From Temnopleurus reevesii (Eukaryota; Echinodermata; Echinoidea; Temnopleuroida; Temnopleuridae), in the NCBI GenBank assembly GCA_036244855.1, contig BQKZ01004861.1:19565-43993 (forward strand): a stretch of DNA of 24,429 bases. Reading direction: 5' to 3'. Position 1 is the first letter of the stretch. Each line of letters opens with the position of its first letter. Positions 10,309 to 20,100 of the stretch are shown here, piece by piece. The notes beneath the pieces are model-generated. The model did not search any database and was not told the DNA's origin. It saw only the letters and a program-made list of their open reading frames with translations. A program made the translations under genes and the position numbers.

Positions 10309-10538
10309 TTCCTACCTCTCGGACAGAAGGAATAAAAGTGGAGCGTGACAGACACCCGCCCCCTTCTCACAGCAGTTTCATCTTTGCCCATCCCCATACC
10401 CCTGATGGTGGAGAAGGTAGAAGCCAGCAAAACCAAATCGGTAGAGTTTCCGGATATTAATAATGGACTTACAGATGAGGATGAGGAGGAGGAAATAAAC
10501 GCTTCATAATTCCTACCTCTCGGACAGAAGGAATAAAA
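10216..10538 (+). repeat. 201-bp tandem duplication of the SNX30-like 3' end
   Basis: Sequence from 10216 (GTAGAGGCCAGT) to about 10337 recurs at 10417-10538, with the stop codon and an AATAAA in both copies. The offset of 201 is a multiple of three. The second copy is open in the homologous frame from about 10336 to the TAA at 10507-10509. Three codon differences are synonymous (GAG/GAA, AGT/AGC, AAT/AAC) and one changes ATG to GTA. The copied unit extends upstream with lower identity to about 10144/10345. Older remnants follow at 10569-10612 and 10635-10760. Confidence 0.9.
10331..10336 (+). terminator. Candidate poly(A) signal AATAAA, proximal
   Basis: An AATAAA lies 23 bp after the sorting-nexin stop codon, followed by G/T-containing sequence. 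A duplicate is at 10532-10537. If it is used, the 3' UTR is very short; other AATAAA sites occur further downstream. Confidence 0.45.
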
Positions 10539-10823
10539 TGATGTCAATGATAAACTTTTAATATAAATGAAGATGAGGAGCAGACCAATGCCTCACAATT
10601 CCTGCCTCTCTCATAATCTTATTCTATGAAATGAACTGGGGCACAACACTCCTCCCTCAGACCAGCTATTTCTTCACCCCACCTCACATCCATGTTGGAG
10701 AGAATGGAGACGCCAGTGAAAGCAAATTGGTTTTCTGATACCGATGTTAGAGATGGAGATTGGTACATCACCCTTTTTATAGGAATTCTGATAATTATCT
10801 TGGATAATTAATTCATTGTAGTA

Positions 10824-10897
10824 GTGAGAGAACAAGAGAGAGTGTATAGAGAGATAGAGAGAGAGAGTGAAAGAGAGAGAGAGTCTGTGAGAGAGAA
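10824..10897. repeat. GA-rich microsatellite
   Basis: Interrupted (GA)n run; the minus-strand open frame rich in S and L across it is an artefact of the repeat. Confidence 0.9.
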
Positions 10898-12333
10898 TAT
10901 AAGCATTACATGTAATGATACAGCTGACATATTTTGACAATCTTTTGACTCTTTCATCCTTTTGTGAAGGGAGAGAAGACATTCCACATTGAAACTAAAA
11001 AGTAGACAATTTCTGGCCATAGATTTTAGCTTGAGGGTATACCATCTTGGCACGAGTGTGAGAAACCCTTCATGAGCAGAAATTGAACCACATTTTCAAG
11101 ACATTTATATGTGTGGCTGCCTGAATTTGCTTTCTATGCTCTTGGGATAGAAGTGAACTACAAATGCATTCATTCCATTTTTATAGATTTTCTTTTTGGG
11201 GGTATGCCCATTTATTTATACTTCAAACTAAATTATCTTCACTAATTTTAGTGAAGGAGCCTTAATATATATTGTTATGGGGAAGATATAAACAGCTGTT
11301 TTTGCTCATGTTAGCATTAGCAGAAATTTGCAAAGAAATGTATATGAATGCCAGCTTTTTTGCATTTTCTTTTGCGCTTGTCATACTGGTATTTTAGAGT
11401 AAGTTCAAAACCTTTTACTTTGCACTGCTGTTGAGTTAGATTGCAAATGCAATGTGGTTATTTGTGTACTGTTTATTGATGTATAAAAAGAGAATGATTA
11501 GGGACCATCGCTAAAAGTACTGTCAAACAATTCTTCATTGAATTTTTACAACACAGATATCAATGATTCACTTTGGGATTTTTTTTTTTGGAACGAGGAT
11601 TTTCTCTTGAAATATGTTTTGTGTGCATTGCAAATTTGCTCATCTGGTTGCTAGTTGCCAAGTACAAAATTGTGCAACTATGCATTCATATAGCATACAG
11701 TGTAGCTGCCAACCATAAATCGTATTTTTTTTCAAATTGCACTTCAGGAGGAAATATGATAATAAATGGATGTTAGTAATTGTTTGGAATCAAATTACGT
11801 AAATCCAATTAAGTCATTATGCCACTACCTGTCTCCTGCAACGCCCTTGTTATCTGCAAATATTGCAGAGAACATGAGATTTCAAATTACGCTTTTTGCA
11901 TCAAAGGCAAAAGTTGTGAGCACTTTTATCCCTTATAGTATAAGGAAGTTCATGCCAATGGATGAACTTGTTTTCGAAGAGAAAACTAACTAACTTTGCA
12001 GGCTAAAATGGTGGTCTATGTTATACCCCTTTATCAGAATTCAGATGACCCAAAAAGTAAAGAATAATTATTGAGGTATACGAGCAGATGTTTTGGATTT
12101 TGTCTCAACTACTTTACGTCATGGTCCCTCATTTTGAACCAGTACTAGATGTTTGTTATTAGAGGTATGGTGCTTCACAAGTAATACATTCACAAAACAG
12201 AAACAATGTAAGATTGCTCACAAAGCTGTTTGATTGAACTGTGAAGAGGTGAAGAATTGATTTGATCATTATTTATCTGTCGTCATGAGTTATGTAATTG
12301 CAGGTTTAAAAAATCACTTGATGTTATTTATTA

Positions 12334-12884
12334 ATTATTAATCATGATGGATATGTAATACAGTCTTGAGGAAAGATGTATTGGAAGAAAAATTGTCATG
12401 TTTTTGTGTTTGAAAAATTTTGAAGGGAAACCACTGTGAGCAGATGGGACAAAGGATTTTGGAAAAAGTAAGTAACTTCATTCAGGCATTCACCATAGCT
12501 TGATAAAAACAATAGCTTGATGAATACAAAATAAAGTACCCTCACTATCAATTGTGCAATGTCCGTTTGACATATTTCAGCAAAATAAGAGGGAGGGGAT
12601 GTTATTTTNATTATTAATCATGATGGATATGTAATACAGTCTTGAGGAAAGATGTATTGGAAGAAAAATTGTCATGTTTTTGTGTTTGAAAAATTTTGAA
12701 GGGAAACCACTGTGAGCAGATGGGACAAAGGATTTTGGAAAAAGTAAGTAACTTCATTCAGGCATTCACCATAGCTTGATAAAAACAATAGCTTGATGAA
12801 TACAAAATAAAGTACCCTCACTATCAATTGTGCAATGTCCGTTTGACATATTTCAGCAAAATAAGAGGGAGGGGATGTTATTTT
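12334..12884. repeat. Perfect 275-bp direct repeat on both sides of a single N
   Basis: 12334-12608 and 12610-12884 appear identical, separated only by the N at 12609. This is the usual mark of two overlapping contig ends joined without merging. The true sequence probably has one copy. Confidence 0.93.
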
Positions 12885-13632
12885 GTGTGTATTTAGCTAT
12901 TGTGAATGCTTGAATGAATTTGTTTAATTCTTAGTCCACAAGCATTTGTCCCTTCTAATGATTTTGTAGCAAGAACCAATGTCGTTTCGTATTTTATTTG
13001 AAGATGGTGTTTGAATTACATGTATATTTAATTGTTTCCAATTATTAGACATTTATACATGATTGGGTGGAGAGAAATTATGTTGGTTTCTCATCAAATG
13101 TTTTTCTGAGATGCCAATCCCAAATTTTGTGCGTATGCCTGATGAGGGGGTACCAAAACAAGTTGAACGTCATCAGTAATTCAGAGCACAACATTTTGAT
13201 TGTACATCACCTTTGTCTTTTTGGCAACCTTTATTGTCCACTTTTACATCTCTAATAAACAGCAAAGACCAAAATATATCTCCTCAGAGAATTTCTACAA
13301 TTCAAATCTGAGTCGTAATATATTTTGGTGGATTTTTAACCATTCCTTATTCTTAAATCGTTGGAAGGTTCATTTATTCCCCATAACATGCATGTGCCAT
13401 TTGTGCTGGTTACGGCTTCCTTGAATGCACAGCACCCCAGAGTAGAGGGCAAAGTCGAAGCTAGAAAGTTGCAAATTGAATGGCGAAACATGCCTATTGA
13501 CCATTGCTCTTTTTTTGCAATGTCGATTGTGTGTTAGAAAAACGAAAATATAATGGTACTCTGCAGTTTTTCACTTTTGAATTTGCCTCATGTATAGGCA
13601 CACAGCACTTTCTGTGATTTCATAATCAAAAC

Positions 13633-13731
13633 AGGGGCCTGTGACATAAAAGAGATATGATAAATTGGAAATTGGTCGTATCTCTATGGTACACATTTTG
13701 CTGAACTGCATCTTTTATGTTACAGGCCCCC
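13633..13731. mobile_element. Short foldback element, GGGGCCTGT ends
   Basis: GGGGCCTGTGACATAAAAGA on the left is the near-complement of TCTTTTATGTTACAGGCCCC on the right. The unit is about 99 bp. A single end, TTGTTACAGGCCCC, is also seen at about 23018-23030. Confidence 0.7.
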
Positions 13732-14111
13732 GTTGTAGTATCATTTTTAGAGGTAAATAAACAAGCTTGATAATGATATCAAACTTCATATTCATTTTGA
13801 CACACTAGATATGAATTCTTAAACTTCAATGGCACATTTTTTTTGGGGGGGGGGAGAATCGGATTTAAAGAGTTGTTGTTGTCTTTATTGTAGTATTGTT
13901 GTGTTTTTATTTGATTAAAAGGCATCTGTACAATTTAGTACCCCATCATGGTGATAGGGAACTTCAGGAATTTATTTTCAATATTGGCATTTTTTTTTCA
14001 TTTCTCTTCAAGATTACAATATACAATGATACCTTGTGATTTTTTAAAGGGAAAACCAGATAAGTGCCTTCATCTTTACTACTTTGACTGATCTTACACA
14101 GAATGCTGGAT

Positions 14112-14218
14112 GCTAATGCACTTTTGTATCCAGCTGTGAGTATGGAGATGCCGCGCTCTAAACTTCCCTTCGTGTGTACACCGGTTGCAGTGCAAGCTGG
14201 ATACGAAAGTGCATTAGC
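14112..14218. repeat. 24-bp near-perfect hairpin with 59-nt loop
   Basis: 14112-14135 and 14195-14218 are inverted with one T/C mismatch, which forms a G-U pair in RNA. GAATGCT occurs just outside on both sides. It could be a tiny MITE or an RNA hairpin. Confidence 0.75.
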
Positions 14219-14541
14219 GCTGAATGCTAATTGAAATATGTGGTTATACACCTTGTGAATTCTTGAAAATCTGGTTGATTCAAACATCTCATTATGTTAA
14301 TGTAGAAATATGTATATATCTGGATTGTATGCATTTATTTACTTCACTCGTTTGGATAAGGGTCCAATTTCTTTTATTTTGGGGGGGGGGCTCAATATGT
14401 GGAAAATTTATTGAGTGTCCTATGGAAGACATTGATGAAGTGAAGTTCTAACCCTTAGTATTTCAGAGAATTGTAGCTGAATGAACTAAAATTTCAACAG
14501 GATATTTTCAAAATTGTTCAAAATGTATGGAACTGAAGGGC

Positions 14542-14694
14542 ATTTCCTGAAACTTGTTGTAGCGACTGTTAGTCAGTGCTGACTTAATCCAATGAAATCC
14601 CTGATTTTGATTGGTTGAAAAGCACTCTCCTCGACTGTTGCTAAGGTAGCTGTCTGAGAATGAGCACTTGTCTCTGTGACAAGCTTCTTGAAAT
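14542..14694. repeat. Imperfect inverted repeat
   Basis: 14542-14566 and 14670-14694 pair at about 18 of 25 positions (ATTTC..GAA.CTTGT). It is probably a decayed foldback element. Confidence 0.4.
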
Positions 14695-15767
14695 TCCCTC
14701 CTACTTGCGACCGCAAAGAGAGTTAAGTAGCATTTCAACTAGATGTGCTGAGCGATACTGAATTGCTGAGTTGCATGAAAACAATCACACAAGTTATCAA
14801 GGGTTATCAAAAGTTGAACAAAATGCATTATGTGAGTAATGGAGAGTCCCTCTTTTAGGCCTATTTTGGCACCCTACATCAACTGGTCAAAACTTCTGAT
14901 ACCAACCTAAGTAGCTATCCCAAAATTGTATGTGCTTTAGTGGTTAATTTTATCTCTTATTTCTTTTTTATTTTCTTGTAAATTCTTATTTTACTTGTGG
15001 ACATTTGCTATACATGATGTGTGTCACATTTGTTTATACTTGATATGTGTATTCCAATTATTGAGTTGAATTGTGAAAAACAGTGGATTTTCTTTTCTTG
15101 TCAGGTACCAGTGTCAGTGTTGCTGTTATTTTGGTTCAAAGCATTGTTGAACATTGTGTTTGTTCATTGTGAAGCTGAACTGCCTGAGTTGCATACAAAT
15201 GCAAAATGAAAGAAGAAATTTGATTCATTAGGATTTTTCTCGCACATTCTATAACCAGAGCTTTGTTTTGGATGTTACATAACAAGGATGGAGGTTGGGC
15301 TCTGTTATATCTTGAAACAAAATGCTCTGAGTATATTATCCTCTTTTTAGGTTCATTATTTCTTTCTCTCATCTAAGCAAATCTATTTTTCATTTATTTC
15401 TGTACAGTGAATATTTTAATTTCAAATTAGAATCATTAATGCTTTGTTTCGTTTTAATTGATTTTGCCTTCATAGAAGCTAGAGTATACCAAAAGCGCAC
15501 ACCATTTAGCATTTCAGTCAAATAGCTTTTTGGAAACATGCTACCCCCTTTGTTTTAATTTTATGATTGAAGAATATCATTGTATTTTTTGTGTTGCCAC
15601 GTTGTAGAATCTTTAATCTAGCAACATTATATGTACCACAGAGTATTACATGATGTTCTGTGAATGTGGTATGGTAGTGGATATATTTGATAAGTATTTT
15701 GTAATAGTGTATTATAAATGATTATTTTGGATTGTTCATAATGTGCAATGATATGTAAATCTGGGTA

Positions 15768-15773
15768 AATAAA
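15768..15773 (+). terminator. Candidate distal poly(A) signal
   Basis: AATAAA sits in an AT-rich stretch about 5.5 kb after the sorting-nexin stop and before the GAT microsatellite. It would fit a long 3' UTR, but nothing in the sequence chooses between this and the proximal sites. Confidence 0.2.
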
Positions 15774-15897
15774 TATTTACAGAAATATTATATTGGAGTG
15801 CATTAATTGTCTTTTATTTTCATGCAATATGTTTTTATCTTATGGAATACATGTAGATTTTTAGAAGTTGAGCCCTGACAAAATATTAATTAATTGG

Positions 15898-15946
<49 letters not shown>

Positions 15947-16052
15947 ATGATGATGATGATGGTAATTATGATAGTGAAGATAATGATGATGTAAATGATA
16001 ATGATGTTGATGATCATAATGAGGATTATAGAAATTAGACATGATGATAATG

Positions 16053-16089
<37 letters not shown>

Positions 16090-16291
16090 GGATGATGATG
16101 ATGAGGCTGATGATAATGATGATGATGATGAGGATGATGATGATGATGATGATGATAATGGTGATGATAATGATGATGATGATGATGTTGCCGATGATGA
16201 TGATGATGATGATGATAATGATGATGATAATGATGATGCTACCGATGATGATGATGATGATAATGATGATGATATTGATGATGATGCTGCC

Positions 16292-16333
<42 letters not shown>

Positions 16334-16393
16334 AATGATGATGATGACGATGATAAAGATGATGATGACGATGATGATGAAGATGATGATGAT
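15898..16393. repeat. (GAT)n microsatellite, about 0.5 kb
   Basis: Nearly continuous GAT/ATG trinucleotides with scattered interruptions (AAT, GCC, GAG). Poly-Asp, poly-Met and poly-Ser open frames in it are products of the repeat, not genes. Confidence 0.97.
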
Positions 16394-16760
16394 ACAGTTG
16401 GGGTCAAAAGTTTACATACAGATGTAACCAAGTTTCATCTCATCTTCTGCAAACTAATACGCGTCGATCTTTTTCCTGATTGAGATAGTTCAAAAGGATC
16501 TCTACTATATTTCTATGAAACGATTTTCACCATTCTCTTATATAATAAAGTATTTGTGGTGGATGTAGACCAGGGACAATTCCCTGAATAGACTACAACC
16601 ATTTTCTTTGCCTCCCCAAAAATTCCAATTTCATTTTTCCAAGGGGTCTTCCCATTGAGTTTTTACACATTTGAATGCTTGGATTATGTTTAATATACAC
16701 TTTAGAATATTTCTAATACTTTTTCCTTTCCGTTGTGACCTTTCAGTATTGAGAAACCCA

Positions 16761-17059
16761 TATATACGGTAGGCAAAAATCATATTTCCCCATATTTTTG
16801 GAGACGAGGTTGTCCGCTAAGCGGTACACGCCCTCTACATGGATGCAGCAAAGAAGTCCAATGCATTTTGTACGTGTAATTTCTTACGTGTGTTTTCTAT
16901 GGAGCGAGCTAAATGAAAAGGATTGTTGCTACAATATTGTGGACAAAACGCGTTGAAAAGAGTGAATTAATTCATCAAAGGCGCTTGATTTTTAAAGGAT
17001 TGAAGGAATGCTATGAGATGAACATATTTTGATAGAGATTGGAACCATTCACCAAAATC
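16761..17059 (+). promoter_or_regulatory. Presumed AP1M1 promoter / 5' UTR
   Basis: This is the 300 bp before the AP1M1 start codon. A TATATA is seen at 16761-16766 and a perfect 11-bp palindrome CCGCTAAGCGG in the middle. No transcription start can be set from sequence, and a further 5' UTR exon is possible. Confidence 0.25.
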
Positions 17060-17101
17060 ATGTCTGTTTCTGCCCTTTTTATCCTCGATTTGAAGGGGAA
17101 G
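17060..17101 (+). CDS. AP1M1: AP1M1 exon 1 with start codon
   Basis: The exon codes [14 protein letters not shown] and ends before GTGAAT. Human mu-1 begins MSASAIYVLDLKGK (recalled), so the start is secure. The ATG has an A at -3, a good initiation context. Fourteen codons, phase 0. It is too short to show up in ORF searches. Confidence 0.93.
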
Positions 17102-20100
17102 GTGAATTCTTAACTTCTTTTCCTCTTTTGTTTTTTGTGTTTTTGGTCTGAAATTGGGTTGAACTTTGTAGTAATTAGGTTAGATAAATTGTAAAGGGTG
17201 AAGGAAGTATGTAAAATAGAATGAACTAACAGAGAGTATGGGACTGTGCGAGTGTCAGTTGTCTTGGTGCGTGGTGCGTTTGTTTTTGTTTTTGTTTTTT
17301 AACAAAAATTGTTTGAGATATGGCCTGGGTGCAAGATTGGTGGGGGAGGAGTCGCCTCAGCCCAGCCCCAGGCTCAGGCTTGGGTCTTATTGTCATGTTT
17401 GTTTGACTAAAACTATAATACATGTAAAAAAAAAAACTAATATAGGGCTCATTTGTAGTTTACAAACTTTACACTTTAGGTCCCTCTGATTCACTTTGCA
17501 CAGTATCGCTTTATTCAGTGCACGCAGTGGAGACCTTAATCCAGGAGGAGGGTACGATATCGCTGTTAGTGTCATTAGTCCTGCATTCCTAAGAATAAAA
17601 GCATTATTACCACAAAAGGCAAGTCACTTAATAAAGGACTTTTAGTTTTATGAAATAACTTTGCAGATCTAGGCCTGGACATATGGGGTTATTTTGCCAT
17701 CTTGTGAATACGTGCCTGTATGGTTGTTCAACTTCAGATCAAGGAGCAAATCTAGTACACAGCGCTCATTGTTTACACTGCATGAGATCACTGTTGATAA
17801 TGCAAGCAAGTTTCCTTCCCTCATTTTCATGTTTTTCTAGGTGCTCATCTCACGGAACTACCGTGGGGATGTGGACATGTCCGCCATCGATAAGTTCATG
17901 ACCCTGATGATGGATCGAGAAGACGAGGAATCACTCTCGCCGATCATCATCCATGGTGGAGTGAACTACATGTACATCAAGCACAACAACCTCTACAGTA
18001 TCCTTTGCCATTCACCACTGTGAAGCTTTTCAACATGAAATTAATTTAGCATTCTTAAAGTTTAAATCCCTACATATAGTCACAGAGAGGCCCAGAAGCA
18101 ATACGATTGAAGACGACTCTTTGTTAAGTTCACAGTTAACTGCCTCCGGACAAAAAGTTGTGTTGAATCGAGTTTCTTCCGGGCTTCTATGTGACTGGTG
18201 CATAAGCAAACTTGTCAAAGATATGGACTAGCATCCTGTGGAAAATAACACTTCCAAATTTTAACTTTGACGATGAACAAACTCTCTGGTAGACTGATAT
18301 AGATGTAGATGTTAATGTTTCGAAATAATAGAGAGATGATTGAAATTGTTATAATCATCATTTAGAATTTTCAACCCTTTCTTTGTTAATGTTAGTATCC
18401 GGTAAAAGATGTTTAATTTTGAAAGTTTTTACGTAAGGAAGCAAAAAAAGTCATACATACGGATGAAAAAGATACATGTATTATTCAAAGTTTGACTGTT
18501 GAGTCTACATTTATTTCTGATACATGTATCCATAATTGTTATACTGTATTATAAAAACATTCCCCAAAGATATCTTACTTTTTATTCATAAAATGAAAAG
18601 ACTGACATTGAATGTTTAAAAATTTTGGACTGTTGTGAAATGCACGTTTCAATTTATGGAGCAATTATTCTCCTTAATTTCTTGATCCTCAGTTGTCACA
18701 ATATCCAAGAAGAATGCCAACGTTGCACTTGTTTTCACCATCCTACACAAAATAGTTGAGGTAAGATATTTGCATTCATTATTTCACTATTACAGTGTTG
18801 CTAGAAAGTTGCAACCAATTGCAAACCAGCTTCAAATTTTAATGCACGCTCTCATACGTGCAGGGCATGGTCTGTGATTTGAATAAAAATATTGCTAATC
18901 AACTGCAACTTGATTTTGTTCATAACTACCCCCTCAAGCATGTTGTAAGGAAATTGACTATTTGTTGACAAATTTAGCAATGAATTGATTTCTTTTTCAT
19001 GCAAGACCCGATACAGTTAACTTTCTACGAAATAGGAAAAAGTCTATGAGAATTCCATGTCATTCAAAACATCTAATTTATTCAATGATCAAATGTCTTT
19101 TGCAATAAAAACCTGCCAGCAACATATTTTTTCCCCTTTTTCTGTCAAATGCAACAATATTTTGATTATTTCATAATTTATTTTCAGGTATTCATGGAAT
19201 ACTTCAAAGAGATGGAAGAGGAGAGCATCCGGGATAACTTTGTTATCATCTATGAGTTACTTGATGAACTCATCGACTTTGGGTACCCACAGACTACAGA
19301 CAGTAAAATACTTCAAGAGTAAGTCAAAATATCTCATCAGTCAAGATGAAATTAATTGAAAGCTGTACAAATCTCTATCTGAAACATATTTTGATCAAAT
19401 TCAATTACTGTAGCTTGGGTTATTGTAGTAGTTTGTCATCATCTCGGGTTTAATGTAGCTTTTGCCTCACTAAATTTGCAGTTAAACATTTTTAAGTAAA
19501 TCAGCCTTATAATGTAGGTCTGAAGGTCTGTAGCATAAGTATTCTGTTATAATTTTGTCATCTGTAAGTTTGTGAATGGAACCATTTGGCTTTAAATCGC
19601 TATATGAAAATATATAAAATCTCTTTCGAAGTCGACACTTTGTGTAAAGTAAAAGTGATTGAAATCTCATGCAGGAATTTTTTGTATTGTATTCCATTGT
19701 TACCAGTACTTCTGTGGCAAATTACAAAGCAAAACTGAAATTTGTCTGGTGGTGTGTGCAAATTATTTTTAACAATTTCTTCTCTTGCATATACAGATAC
19801 ATCACTCAAGAAGGTCAGAAACTAGAAATAGCTCCCAAACCTCCTCCAGCAATCACCAATGCAGTGTCATGGAGGAGTGATAACATCAAATACCGCAAGA
19901 ATGAGGTCTTCTTAGACGTCATTGAGTCTGTCAATTTATTGGTAGGTTGAAATTATCAGAATAGATATAGAAAGGTTGAAACATTTCTAAACAGAAAATT
20001 AGCTTAGATTCAAGGTACAATCCCACAAGAGAAGTGTGAGAGATCTGAAGTATTCTTATTTTCTCTTTCCTGTTTTTTTTACACTCAGAGAAAAGGGCCC

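Larger units (their letters stand above)
10761..16760. other. Presumed 3' UTR / intergenic DNA without recognisable genes
   Basis: I translated by eye for conserved protein blocks and found none. The short open frames here have no family features and no sensible splice neighbours. The stretch holds a GA-rich run (10824-10897), the repeat around the N, small inverted repeats, T/G homopolymers and the GAT microsatellite. Some of it may be sorting-nexin 3' UTR. Confidence 0.6.

Noticed and set aside
10119..10547. Minus-strand 142-codon frame with internal repeats
   Set aside because: It is the antisense shadow of the duplicated last exon; its repeat follows from the 201-bp duplication.
11492..12133. 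Possible 640-bp element with GGGACCAT ends
   Set aside because: Only about 20 imperfect bases pair at the ends, with no target duplication and no second copy.
15886..16483. Long open frames of poly-Ser, poly-Asp and poly-Met
   Set aside because: They are the six-frame translations of the GAT microsatellite.
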